In this document: positions 47,151 through 57,921 of the stretch, piece after piece
Layout: each line of letters opens with the position of its first letter
Numbering within the stretch: position 1 is the first letter of the stretch
Assembly: GCA_026008535.1 (NCBI GenBank)
Contig: BRKX01000006.1
Location: forward strand, 1,696,501 to 1,760,500
Origin: Perilla frutescens
Lineage: Eukaryota > Streptophyta > Magnoliopsida > Lamiales > Lamiaceae
Direction of reading: 5' to 3'
DNA length: 64,000 nt
Made by a program: the position numbers and the translations under genes
The notes under the pieces: generated by a model
Seen by the model: the letters and a program-made list of their open reading frames with translations, nothing else
The model's database searches: none
What the model was told of the DNA's origin: nothing

Positions 47151-48179
47151 TAATGTTACGTATATCCTTTTCTGTCAGATTGTGGCATTTCTTTCGAGAG
47201 TAGTGATGTTGAGGGTTAATCTCAATTTCTCATCGCCAAAAAAAATCATGGATCGTGCTATCGAGGTTCAATTTCTTTTTTCTTGAGCAAGCAGAAAATT
47301 GGTAGTTTATTTATTTAGGTTAATTGTCAAAAAAATTGATCACTTTTGGATGATTTTGTAGTCCACACATGATTTTTTTAATATTGCAATAATATAATAA
47401 CTCTCGATACTTTTAACTTTTTTCTGACGATTGAAATTATGACGCTGGAATAATTTTTCCATATGAATAGTTAATTTGGTTTAGGAGTGTTGAAAATAAG
47501 GATTTTTATCGTACAATGCTAGTTTTTCAATAGTTGAAATTTTATAAAAGTGTCTATTTTGCTACAAATTAAAGGATCGAGCTATTATTACAACGTTTTA
47601 AAAATTATGTTTAAATTGTAAATTCGTTCAATGGTGAATTTTATTACAGATAACCCATTTATTTTATGGGGCAGACTTTGGTGAGACTGTCTCATGTCAA
47701 TACTCACATGTGGGGATCATTATTTATAGGTGAAGTATCATTAACTCACATGTATTGATCGTCTCATACATGAAACCGTCTCATACAAGTTTTTATCTTA
47801 TTTTATTTATTGATTCCACACGCACCTTCTAACAGTTTTTCTTAGGATGAAAGTGGAGATAAATTACAACTTTCTAGATTCGTAAAAATTTTGAAAATTA
47901 AATATTTTTTGTCAATAATCTTGACTTGGATCATGTTTTTTTAAAGAGCCAAATAAAAATATCTTCTATGTGGTAGCTTTTCGCAAGAGTTATTTATTTG
48001 ATTGCGAAATATTTGTTTCCGTCCCACGTGTTTGGCAATCATTGATTGCGCATTAAATGTGGGAATAAATGCTTGACTTTTGGAAACAACTGTTACGGTA
48101 ACTATTTAATTAGGTAACTACTAGAGATGGCTTGAGGTAAAAAAAATTAAATAAAGCATGCATAAAAAATAAAAAGATA
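47150..48179. other. Intergenic DNA with repeat remnants
   Basis: About 47556-47645 loosely matches the GTGTCTATTTTGCTACAAA block repeated at 49068 and 49283. About 47680-47790 has GAGACTGTCTCAT and GAAACCGTCTCATAC in an imperfect repeat, like the GTGAGACGGTCTCA ends common in plant MITEs. No gene was recognised. Confidence 0.4.
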
Positions 48180-48297
48180 CTCTCTTCCTCCCACCACTTT
48201 GAGAGTCTTATTTCCCTTTTTAATATGTACCATATATATATTTAGTTAATTTAATAATATATAATCCTATTTAATATGTTTACATTATGCATTAATT

Positions 48298-49113
48298 TAA
48301 TGACACAACTTTTTATTTTGTAGCAAAATAGACACCCTTAATTTATCACAAGACGTGGCTGCAGTTGAGGGTATTGACATACTGATGTACAAAAAGCTCA
48401 TGACAAATTAAATTCCATCAAGTCAAATTATAATAGATTTTACGCAAGATCGAATTAATTGGAGACACTCAGAATTGCTCTTGAATTAGAAGAGAAGAAG
48501 ACATTCTGAATGTCTCCAATTAAGAGTGTTTCTATTTGCACCACTAAATTATATAAGTCAAAAATAAATAATTATAAAATTACATAAATATCCTTATTAA
48601 ATAAAAATATAATAAAATCAATAAATAAAATAAAAAAAATATTAAAAAGAAAAAAAAAATATCTCTCCTCCTCCTGCGTTTCCTCCCGCTGTCGGCAGTT
48701 CGGTGTGTCAGGCCTCATGGCCGCCTCCGGAGACGGTGCTGCTGCGCGGTGGCGCCAGTGGCGGCAGCAGCGAGGTTGGTGCATCCACCTCCCTCCCTAG
48801 CAGTGGTGTCGACGATTTCGAGAGGAGTTGCGGCGGAGGCGGCGGCGGAAACCAGTGGCCGAGGTTGGCGAAAACTAGTGGCGGTAGCAGCGAGGTTGCG
48901 GCATCCACCTCTCCTTCTCTTCTAATTCAAGCAATTTTGAATGTCTCCAATTAATTCGATCTTGCATAAAATCTATTGAATTTGACTTATGAAATTTAAT
49001 TTGTCATGGACTTTTTATACATCAGCATGCCAATACTCTCAATTGCAGCCACGTCTCGTGATAAATTAGGAATGTCTATTTTGCTACAAAATGAAAGGTT
49101 GTGTCATTATTGA
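48298..49113. mobile_element. Foldback or Mutator-like element with a GC-rich core
   Basis: Two inverted arms of about 195-205 bp, 48298-48497 and 48906-49113, match nearly throughout. For example, GTAGCAAAATAGACACCCTTA returns as AATGTCTATTTTGCTAC, and AAGATCGAATTAATTGGAGA returns as TCTCCAATTAATTCGATCTT. Between them, 48660-48905 is GC-rich, with two copies of a GGCGG-AGCAGCGAGGTTG(G/C)-GCATCCACCTC segment. The core looks like captured gene sequence, as in Pack-MULEs, but I cannot name the donor. The frames of 60-80 codons here are not convincing genes. Confidence 0.65.
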
Positions 49114-49390
49114 AACGTTTTGAAAAGAGGTGTCTAATTTGTAAATTCGTTGAAAGGTGGTGCATTTTTTGGCAATTAACTAAAAACTAAATATTGACGT
49201 GACAAGTACACGTAGGAATCATAATCCACGTAGGAAATAAATAAAGCCACGTTATTTTACCGGTGGCCGGAAAAGAAAGGGGGTGTCTATTTTGCTACAA
49301 AATGAAAGGTCGTGTCTTTATTGAAACGTTTGAAAAGTGGTGTTTAATTTGCAAATTTGTTGAAAGGTGGTGCATTTTTTGGCAATTAAC
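49068..49390 (+). repeat. Two direct copies of a 110-bp unit
   Basis: Positions 49068-49187 and 49283-49390 share GTGTCTATTTTGCTACAAAATGAAAGGT, GAAACGTTT, GTTGAAAGGTGGTGCATTTT and TTGGCAATTAAC in the same order. The first overlaps the right arm of the foldback element, so the arms and these repeats belong to one family. The unit may be an element terminus duplicated by insertion or recombination. Confidence 0.65.
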
Positions 49391-49448
49391 ATTTTTCTTA
49401 ATCTCTGCGAAAAACTCCAATCAACCTATTAAAATGGGACAGAGAGAA

Positions 49449-50086
49449 TAGAACAACTAGAAGAATCGGACACACGTGCCTTTTGTCCGTTCCTGTTTCT
49501 AGCAAATTTGGAAGACTCCGAAATATAATTCCGCAATATTTTCAAATTATATTTTATATGTAATTCATACCATCATATACAAAATAAAGTGTTATGGTGA
49601 TATTTATTTTTGATACCAATTTTAGTCTTGGATTAATATGTTTGATATCACTTTGGTTCATCTTCTCACATTTTCAACGTCACATATTAAAAAAAAACTT
49701 CACCAATATAGGCTTGTGTTGTCTAATATCTAATTTATTTACGAAAATGTAACAAAATCAATAAGCTGCAGGGCTTTTTTTTTTTTTTTTTTTTTTCTTT
49801 TTTTCCTTTTTTTTTTTGTCTTGAAGAATTTTAAGCACGTGTGGTTGGAAGTCAGCCGCATCAGTCCCAATCGTTTAAGTAAAACATTGTAAGGTACAAA
49901 ATTTTTTCAATAATTTTATTCAGATAAAACAGTTGAAAACTTGGGAAATTAACTACTCATATAGATAATCGATCTATGCATACGAACATGCATGCTTCCT
50001 ATCCCTAATCACTAGAGAGAGAAGGGAAAGACACTCTAGCTCAACCTTCAAAACCCACTATCAATTCTTGGAAAAAAAGTAAAAAT
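49449..50086. other. Intergenic DNA upstream of the PARP-like-domain gene
   Basis: It holds a poly-T run at about 49776-49818. No exons or RNA genes were recognised. The promoter of the downstream gene should lie here, but no TATA box was settled. Confidence 0.4.
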
Positions 50087-50893
50087 ATGAATGTCATATG
50101 CATTTCTTTAAAGGGAAACATGAGCTGTGGTAGCAGCAAGAAAACAGACGTAGCTAGGCCGCCGGAGAAGATAGTGAGGCTTCACAATAAAGAGGAAAAT
50201 CCCTTGACGAATCATTGCCTCACAAACAGATTTCAAGGTACCATACATATTGACATACATATATATATATATATATATATATGTGTGCATATATGGAGTT
50301 TGATGTTTGAATAATGAATAATTGAATACTACTACTGCTACCTACTAGTAGAGCTGGGAATGGGAGAGCCCTCAAGAAACGTGATCGAGATGATAATCCG
50401 AGCAAGCTCAGCAAACACGAAGAGGAGGAGGAGGAGTTCGAGTTGGAGCAAGATAAAGAGAGTGCTGAAAGTGAACAATCCGGTGGACATTGTGGCCAGG
50501 TTCGAGAGCTACAGAGAGAGAGTGATGATGATTTCGTCGCACCCGAGGAGCGTGGTGGACGGGAACGAGCTGCTGCAGTTCTACGGGACAACGATGAGGT
50601 GCAGCAGCAGAAGCGGAATGAGGGAGCTGTGCGGAGACCCCGGGTGCCGGGTGTGCAGGATAATCGAGACGGGGTTCGACACCTGGTACAACAGGGTGCA
50701 TGGGATTCGGGTGAGCAGCAAGAGCCAGAGCATGAGTGAGGAGGAGGGTGTGAACAATGGGAACAGAGCTGTGATAATATGTCGAACCATTGCAGGTGCA
50801 GGTGGGGTTGTAGGTGTTGGAGATGACATTAACATGATTAATGTGAGAAATCCAACTGCGCTTCTCCCCTGCTTTGTTGTAGTCTTCCACTGA
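50087..50893 (+). CDS. Short plant-specific protein with a PARP-like C-terminal domain
   Basis: Two exons, 50087-50237 and 50352-50893 (CAAG|GTACC, GTAG|AGCTGG), give 230 aa; a second ATG at 50120 would give 219. The body from about residue 57 matches the C-terminal domain of plant C2H2-type proteins: PSRNVIEMIIRAS, KIKRVLKVNNP, RFESYRERV, DGNELLQFYGT and CRVCRIIETGF. It then shows VIICRTIAG and ends ALLPCFVVVFH. In relatives the core reads FHGT, like the nicotinamide-site motif of PARPs; here it is FYGT (127-130), losing the histidine. The classical zinc finger before the domain is absent or degenerate, although C144, C149 and C152 remain. Function is unknown, and ADP-ribosyl transfer looks unlikely. 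The intron has an (AT)n run. Confidence 0.8.
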
Positions 50894-51048
50894 TCGAAGA
50901 AGAAGAGATAATTACCATTTCATTTCGAATTTTGTTTCAGACAAGTTTTGTAACAAACATAAGACATGAGATTTGGCTTTGGTGTAGAAATATGGTGGAG
51001 CTGCTTCATGCTTCTCTCTATTCATATCATCATCATCATCATCCTCAT
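50894..51048. other. Short convergent 3' gap
   Basis: Only about 155 bp separate two convergent stop codons; both 3' UTRs must overlap or be very short here. An ATC trinucleotide run lies at about 51026-51045. Confidence 0.5.
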
Positions 51049-51808
51049 CTAGCCAGTGAAGAATCTTCTCCATGATTGCCATGGCAAAAACCCACCTGCA
51101 CCCAATATATCCATGCTATTACTGTATGATTTAGAGAGAGAGGGAGAGGGAGAGAGAGAGAGAGAGTAGAGTAGATATATACCGCAACGAGGGCATCGAA
51201 AGTAATACTTGTCGTCCCTCAAAACAAGGCCAGAGCCTCTACACACCTTACAATTCTTCTGCTCCACCTGCAAGTATGTATGTGTGTGTGTGTGTGTGTA
51301 TTTTTTTTATATATGTGAGAATTAGAATTTGTAAGTGGGAGGAAAGCACAAACATAATTAATGAAGGAGGTACGTACAATTCTCTTGCTGAACTCAATCC
51401 CAGCCACCACAAATGGAGCAACACCAGCTGCAAGAATATTATTCATTATGTATATATTTATTTGATTGAAGTTCAACTACAAATTGAATGCAAGTTCAAG
51501 AATCACACACCCAGAGCTCCAACGACAATCTGCCAGGTCACCTCCGCCTGAGCCGGGTCCGACGAAGCGACGGCGGAGATGCCATCGTTCACAGCTCTTG
51601 TTCTTGCTCTTGCTCTTGAATTTGACTCTGCTACAGCATTAATGGCAGGTTTAATGTTTTTATGATCTGCGATCAATCTTGGGGTGCTCACGCTCACGTG
51701 AAGAGATGACAACATCGGAGCACCATACATCTCTGGGGCGGCGATGGTGGTGGCGGCGGAGGAGGAATCCAGAACTCTTCCGCCTATAGAGTGGAATTTC
51801 AGAGCCAT
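51049..51808 (-). CDS. Small plastid-type protein with a CxxC cysteine-motif domain
   Basis: Four exons, 51808-51511, 51427-51378, 51267-51183 and 51095-51049, give 159 aa with consistent phases. Residues 1 to about 80 are rich in Ser, Ala and Arg with few acidic residues, a likely chloroplast transit peptide. The mature part has a hydrophobic stretch (AGVAPFVVAGIEF), then CKVCRGSG and CPRCG, a DnaJ-like zinc-finger half, and ends GGFLPWQSWRRFFTG. The tail resembles a conserved plant family I remember as SSUH2-like or plastid unknown proteins. A thiol or zinc role is inferred only. It is convergent with the PARP-like-domain gene. Confidence 0.8.
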
Positions 51809-52125
51809 AGAAATAGGCGACGTTCATATTAATCCACGTCGACTTTCTTAGACTTGGATTATTTTGGAATTGAGAGTAATATTACGAAACGGGCCTTCCA
51901 ATTTCACTTTCAAAATAGGGAATTGAAATTAAATAAAAAACCATAATCCTCAATGTTGCACAACATTCTCACATAAAGACAATCTTCAGTCGATATACAA
52001 ATCAATCTCTTTGGACTCTCTCAAATTGTATGAGCTTGGTATTATGGAGTCTCACTTTCAAAATTTTATCACTATTTCCTTCAATAGATGACTCACATGT
52101 CTGCGAATTTAGGAACCATCTTATC
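51809..52125. other. Upstream region of the plastid-type protein gene
   Basis: A presumed promoter and leader on the minus strand. No element ends or further exons were recognised. Confidence 0.35.
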
Positions 52126-52350
52126 GGGAGCCGGATACCCAACTTTTTATCGAACCTTGAATTCTCACACTTGCGAGGATGATGAATACCAACTAAGAGA
52201 ATAGTCTCCTATAAGGGAGGAATCGAACCCTAATATTAACGGGAGCCGGATACCCAACTTTTTATCGAACCTTGGTCTCTCACACTTATGAGGATGAGGA
52301 ATACCGACTAAGAGGATAGTCTCCTATAAGGTAGGAATCGAATCCTAATA
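52126..52350. repeat. Tandem duplication of a 115-bp unit with tRNA-like B boxes
   Basis: GGGAGCCGGATACCCAACTT begins both copies (52126 and 52241), and they stay alike through ATAGTCTCCTATAAGG and GGAATCGAA(C/T)CC. On the minus strand GGGTTCGATTCC is a good tRNA or SINE B box, and each unit also contains a weaker AAGGTTCGATA. A SINE origin is possible, but no A box or A-rich tail was found. Confidence 0.6.
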
Positions 52351-52510
52351 CCTCAATCAATGTATGCCAATTGTATGTAGAAGTATTATATGAGATGAAG
52401 AAGTGCATTTTCACTCGTACTCTTAAGTTTTTAGTGACTAGAAACATAAGACACCATCCAAGAAAAAGGAGAAAACTACTTAACAAAGGATTTGGAATAT
52501 TACTAATAGA

Positions 52511-53000
52511 TAGTGTTGTAAACGAATAGAGCTGCACGCAAGCTATTCGGAGCTCAACTCAAAAAATGTCTGTTCATTTTCCAAACAAGCCGAGTTCGAA
52601 CCTCAAATCGAGCTCGATAAAATTATCAACCCAAATTCAAACATAGTAGCATTCAGCTCAGCCAGCTCATGAACATATTCGAGTTCAAGTTTAATCTATC
52701 TGTTGGTGAACATGTTCATGAATATTATAAATATTTATAACGGGTAAATTTTTTATTTTTTTCCAAATTCGAGCTCAAACATGTAAATTAAACAAGCTTT
52801 TTTTTTGGAACATTTGAGATTGGGCTCAATTAAACAAGCTTGAGTTAAATTCTAACATGACAAATATTTGTCGAGCCGAACTCGAACAAGAGGAACAAAA
52901 CTCAAGCCGAGCTCGAACATCAGGTGTTCGATGTTCGAGGAAAAAAGCTCGAGTCGAGCTCGAACATCAGGGTGTTCGACTCGGTTTATTTACAACTCTA
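52511..53000. mobile_element. Complete non-autonomous hAT element
   Basis: It begins TAGTGTTGTAAACG and ends TTTACAACTCTA, giving inverted ends TAG(T/A)GTTGTAAA. The 8-bp sequence CTAATAGA lies directly outside both ends (52503-52510 and 53001-53008), the target duplication length typical of hAT transposons. The 490-bp interior is rich in GAGCTCGAG and GCTCGAAC words, which could be transposase-binding repeats, and has no transposase. The truncated relative is at 25770-26255. Confidence 0.85.
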
Positions 53001-53464
53001 CTAATAGATATGCACTGCACACACAACATAAGTGATAAGGTAATTTTGAAGTCATATTGTCAGGTGTAATATCATTCTCAAATTAAAGATAATCCCTTGT
53101 TCAAATTGTTGAGAATGCAAATACAAAAACACAGATAACAACAACTCTTTCATCACTATCTCAACTTCAGTTGCCTAAAAGCAAGAAATAAGTCTTCACA
53201 AACAACTACATTCTCTAGCATTATCTTAAGAAAACTGATGAATGCAGGATAATTCAACATTGAAGCATAACAAGAAAACTGATGCAAATAATGAGCATTG
53301 AAAATGGCAGTTAAATTCATCAAGCAGCAATCTGAATACAAGAAATCCCAAGTTTAACCAACCACCTCTTAATTATTAAGAACATCATGTAACAAAAAAA
53401 AGCCCCAAATTCTCAGCTCCTTTCAGGGAAGAAAAGGCAGAAACCCTAGGAAAATTGAATTGAA

Positions 53465-53845
53465 TCACTTCTTGTACTTGGCAACCTCGCCTTCATTAGG
53501 GAAAAATCCCATGAGTCTGCCGGCGGAATTTTGGTAGGCGTACATAAACCCTCCCATCACCCCAATCAGACCGCCCGTCACCATCGACGGCCCCCGAATC
53601 CCGGGCTTAATCCCTAATCAATAAATCCCCAAATCAAAAGGAGAGAATTCGAGAAATCGTGAGGCGGCATCTATTGAGAGAAATGACCTACCGGAGAGGT
53701 AGCCGACGACGACGGAGACGCCGGTGATGGTGGAGAGGCGGAGGTAGTCGAGGGTGTTGAAATTGGCCACGGTCTTGGTGAACGGAGGATTGCGATCCAC
53801 CACCGGGTACTCCGGCTTCGCCGCCGACGTGATATCAGTGTTCAT
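53465..53845 (-). CDS. Small mitochondrial membrane protein, complex I-associated type
   Basis: Two exons, 53845-53692 and 53613-53465 (TCCG|GTAGG, GATTAG|GG), give 100 aa. It begins MNTDITSAAKPEYPVVDRNP and holds two hydrophobic segments, one near 36-52 (LSTITGVSVVVGYL) and one near 60-80 (SMVTGGLIGVMGGFMYAYQ), joined by IKPGIRGP. It ends FFPNEGEVAKYKK. It closely matches a plant family annotated, as I recall, as a small NADH:ubiquinone oxidoreductase subunit (Arabidopsis At2g42310 and At3g57785). I am sure of the family but not of which complex I subunit name applies. Confidence 0.82.
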
Positions 53846-55520
53846 ATCTCCGATTTGCTGCTCAGCTTCTCCTCAAATCTGATGAATGTCACTCTTCTCA
53901 CCAATCTCAGCTTAGAAGTTAAGAGTTAGATCAGAAAAAACAAGGGTTCGACAAAATTTATGGGCCGACCCGACCCGATAGTTTTTGAGCTTAGCCCAAT
54001 AGATCTGGATACTTTTCCTTGACCCAAATAAGATAAATCTATGCATGTGCATGCCCTCTTTTTTTTTCTTCTTTAAAAAAAAATCTCAATATACTCAAAA
54101 AAACACAATTGTAGGTTTGATTACAATTTTAATCATCATACTTGAGTAAATTTATAATTTTTAATATCATTTTGTAACGGTGCAATGATATCTCCATCTT
54201 TTGATTTATAGTAATTTTGGCATCTTTAATTGTCTCCGTGGTTAAAAATTCGTTGTGGCTCAAATAGGATAGGTTTATCAGCATCTACACGAGCTGAAAG
54301 CAACCGGAAATAAAAAAATAAAAACAAAAATTACACGTTGGATTTTTGATGGTTGAAAAATTGGAGACGTCAAAATTAATATAGATCGGAACATGGTATC
54401 ATTATTGTAACGTGTCAAAAGTTATGTTGAAATTAAAATTTTGTGTTGATAAAGACTGGTTCTATATTTTTTTAAGCTACTGTTGTTTTTCTCTTTTTTA
54501 TTTTTTTGAATTTTTAGACGAGGATCTATATGATTCTGGGGCTCTTTGATGGTCAGTCAACCATGGATTGGTGTTTTATTCAACAAATATTAGAATTCAG
54601 ATTATAAACAAGATAGAGTATAGTGTGGATCAACCCCTTTTTTCTATGTATTTTTTTGCCGTCGGTAAGTTCAGGTCCCTAACCAATGACGGTGAATTAT
54701 AAATACATATATATATACATACAATATAACAAGATCTCTTTAAATATTTCTGTTTGGATCCGCCACTAATCCAGAAAAGAAAAGATATGCATAAAAGTAT
54801 TTGCCTCAACTAACTTTATCTACAATAAAAAAAGGCATTAAGGCATATTTTTTAAATAAATAAGAAAAACTCATGGTCCCGTAGCTTTTTTCGGTTCTAA
54901 TAATACACATCTAATTTGATAATTACAATTAATCCTTTATTATTCGTGGAATTATAAAACTGAGAAGAGACGGGTATTGAATTGCACGTTTCCCTTTTAC
55001 ACGTAGGTTTTCATAATTTTTGGTATCCTGAATTCAAAATTCATCGCTCCTCATTTCCTCCCAACTAAAAGAAATGTATACTGACGTCTTTTTGTTATTT
55101 TATAAAAAAGTATTTTAAAAAAATTTAGACGTATTAACCATTGAGTTCTTTTGAAATAAAGAAACATTATATTCATCGTGAAAGCGGAGTATGTATTGAT
55201 TAAATTTCCAGATCAAGAACGTTGTTTTGGGAAAGAAAAATCTAATGTTACTATTTTATCGAATGTTTCCAGATAGATTATTATTAGTATTATTATTATA
55301 GAAATTATAGAAATATCACAGAAATTATATATTAATTATCCGACACAAATATTTACACTGCAAATGGATGGGTGGTCCCCAGCTAATGAATGAGAAAACT
55401 GAGTGATGGAGAGCGTAAAATAAAACCAGAGGAAAAAATTTTACAGTCATGAAATGAAACAAACAACAACGAGATAAGCTTCGCTTTGTACGGTCGTAGA
55501 TATTCCGGCTTCATTTCCCT

Positions 55521-55560
<40 letters not shown>

Positions 55561-55632
55561 GGGTTTTAGAGCATACACAGCGGCATATTCTCCTATTCTA
55601 TTTCCCCACCTCTCTTATATTCAACTCTGACT
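53846..55632. other. Intergenic DNA between divergent genes
   Basis: It holds the promoters of the small membrane protein (left) and mTERF9 (right). The right end has a (TC)n tract at about 55525-55559, probably in the mTERF9 leader. An imperfect inverted pair, TTTGTAACGGTGCAATGATATC near 54174 and GGTATCATTATTGTAACG near 54394, suggests another decayed element. No gene was recognised. Confidence 0.45.
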
Positions 55633-57921
55633 ATGGCTGTGTTGTCCCTCTCCACTGCCGCGCTCAACCATTCCTCCTCCTCCTCCTCCTCTCTTCTCTA
55701 CTTCGCCGCCGCCTCCCTCCTCCACTCCGCCGCCGCCCCGCCCCGGAGATTCACCTGGAGAATTCGAGTTGCCTCGTCGCATTCCAATCCTAAGATTTTG
55801 AAGTCCAACCGCCGCTCTAGGCACGGACAGCCGCTCTCGCCCTACGACACTGATGATGATGTTGACTCTGCTGCTTCTGATCAACTCAGTGACGATTGGT
55901 TTCCTGACGTATGCTTTTTTTTTTCTTTTCTAATTTCTCTATTGCTATATTTTTTTGCACTGGATTTTGCTTAGGAAATTGTAGAATTTGGTGCTGGTCA
56001 TTAAGAATGTACGCAATTTCTTCTCATTTGTTCACGAATGTAGTTCAGCAGTTGAGCTACGTCTACACTCTACAGTTAATTGTTTCACTGAAATTATTTA
56101 GATAATTCACAACATTGGAAGTATGGCATTTTGAATTCCAGTTTAAAAATGTGTGAAGTTCAATATGGATCTTCTTAGAAGTTAAATGTTATTGAATTTT
56201 GTTGCTCGCTTATGCACCTTGAATAGGGTTTTTTTGTATATACCGTTAGCTCATACTAATACTACTAGCGAGTCAGTTCAATTTGATTTAGATAACCAAT
56301 ACTAGGGGGTATTTCCACGATCATGGTTGAAATGTTTGTCGTGTTAATGTTCTGTGTTTTTCCAGGATGAATTGGGAGGTGTTAAAATTTCTGAGGCTGA
56401 TAGACAGCGGTTAAAGTTGAAACGTGCAGCTCACAAGGGGCAAGGTAATAAATATTCAAAAACTATGAAAATAATTCTAATTGTAATCAAGATAGATCAT
56501 TTTGAAGAAAATTCGTATGAACAGGCAGAACCAGGCACATAGGAAGAAGTCGGGGTTTGGAATCGTCCAGCCCTGCACAAAATCTTGAAACAAGGCTGAG
56601 CAAGTCTGTTGCAAAGAATGGCAGATATACTCTGGAAAAGATAGATGGGGATGATTCTAACAGTTTTATTTCTTCAAATTTGAATTCCAAGGCCAAGGTA
56701 TATGCCTCCGTAGCGAGTTATTACATATCAACATCAAAGTTGTGCCTGACGTAAGAATTCTCTCCATTGTTCCAGGATGCAGGAAGTTCTGCTAAGAACA
56801 AATATGGTCATTTGTTGGAAGAATTAGACTTAGACGAAAGATATTTTCCACTTCTCAATTATCTAAGCACTTTTGGACTCAAGGAATCTCACTTCATCCA
56901 GATGTATGAGAGGCATATGCCATCTCTACAGATAAATGTTGAATCGGCTGAGGAAAGATTGGAATACTTGTTGAGTGTTGGTGTTAAACATAGTGATATA
57001 CGAAAAATAATTTTGAGACAGCCTCAAATATTACAGTACACTGTGGAAAACAATCTAAAGTCTCATGTTTCCTTTTTATGTAGCTTGGGCATTCCATCGT
57101 CCCGAATAGGGCAAATAGTTACTGCCACTCCCTCGTTGTTCTCTTACAGTGTCGAAAATTCTTTAAAACCCACAGTTAAGTATTTGCTAGATGAGATAGG
57201 AATCCAGGAGAAGGACATAAGTAAAGTTGTGCAGTTAAGTCCCCAAATCCTGGTTCAACGAATAGATAATACATGGAATACTCGTCTCAGTTTCCTAATG
57301 AAAGAGTTGGATGCTCCTAGGCAAAGTATTGTGAAGATGGTCACGAAACATCCTCAACTCCTTCACTACAGCATTGAGGATGGATTGCTCCCCAGAATCA
57401 ATTTCTTACGAAGTATTGGGATGCAAAATTCAGACATATTGAAAGTATTAACCAGCCTTACACAGGTCCCCTTGCTTCCCTAGTGTAGTTGGTTTGGTTA
57501 CTTTATTGATGATTGTGGTTGATTTAGCATATTTGTGATTTTGCATATCTGTGATGCCTGAAATTGTTGTTGAATTGATTGAGATATGATTCTAACAAAC
57601 CCTCAGGTATTCTCACTATCATTGGAAGGGAATCTGAAGCCTAAATACAAGTACTTGATCAATGAACTTCAGAATGAGGTCCATTCTCTGACCAAATATC
57701 CAATGTACCTCAGCTTGTCATTAGACCAACGGATTAGGCCCCGCCATCGATTCCTGGTTTCGTTGAAGAAAGCTCCAAAAGGGCCATTCCCTTTGAGTTC
57801 ATTCGTTCCAACTGACGAGTGCTTTTGCCAGCAGTGGGCAGGAACTAGCTTAGATAAATATCTAGATTTTCGCCAGAGATTACTGCTCAAAGACCTTGCA
57901 AAGAAATATGAAAGGCAGTAA
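55633..57921 (+). CDS. MTERF9: Chloroplast mTERF-family protein, mTERF9 type
   Basis: Five exons, 55633-55908, 56366-56444, 56525-56697, 56776-57465 and 57607-57921, give 510 aa with matching phases. The Ser/Ala-rich start (MAVLSLSTAALNHSSSSS) is a plastid transit peptide. HSNPKILKSNRRSRHGQ and LSPYDTDDDVD, then YLSTFGLKESHFIQMYERH, closely match what I remember of Arabidopsis mTERF9 (At5g55580, TWIRT1). From about residue 225, repeated mTERF motifs follow (DIRKIILRQPQIL, IGQIVTATPSLF, DISKVVQLSPQIL, SIVKMVTKHPQLL). The end has FCQQWAGTSLDKYL and LLLKDLAKKYER. mTERF9 acts in plastid ribosome assembly and gene expression. Exon 3 is the least certain exon, since its region is poorly conserved. 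Confidence 0.93.

Larger units (their letters stand above)
48180..49448. mobile_element. Stowaway-like MITE of family B, interrupted by nested insertions
   Basis: The outer ends are TA-CTCTCTTCCTCCCACCACTTTG on the left and ATTAAAATGGGACAGAGAGAA-TA on the right. The left 120 bp and the right 55 bp align, in reverse, with the two halves of the undisturbed element at 4539-4788: AATATGTTTACATTA and TTAATTTAAT on one side, TTTCTTAATC and CTCCAATCAACCTATT on the other. The 1.1 kb between them is foreign, so other elements have inserted into this MITE. Confidence 0.65.

Noticed and set aside
48703..48954. Gly/Ser-rich open frames on both strands
   Set aside because: They sit in the GC-rich core of the foldback element and cross into its arm; not a supported gene.
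50408..50890. 160-codon frame on the minus strand
   Set aside because: A shadow of the PARP-like-domain exon, which matches a known plant family in its own frame.
52857..53069. 70-codon frame
   Set aside because: It spans the right end of the hAT element and its target duplication.
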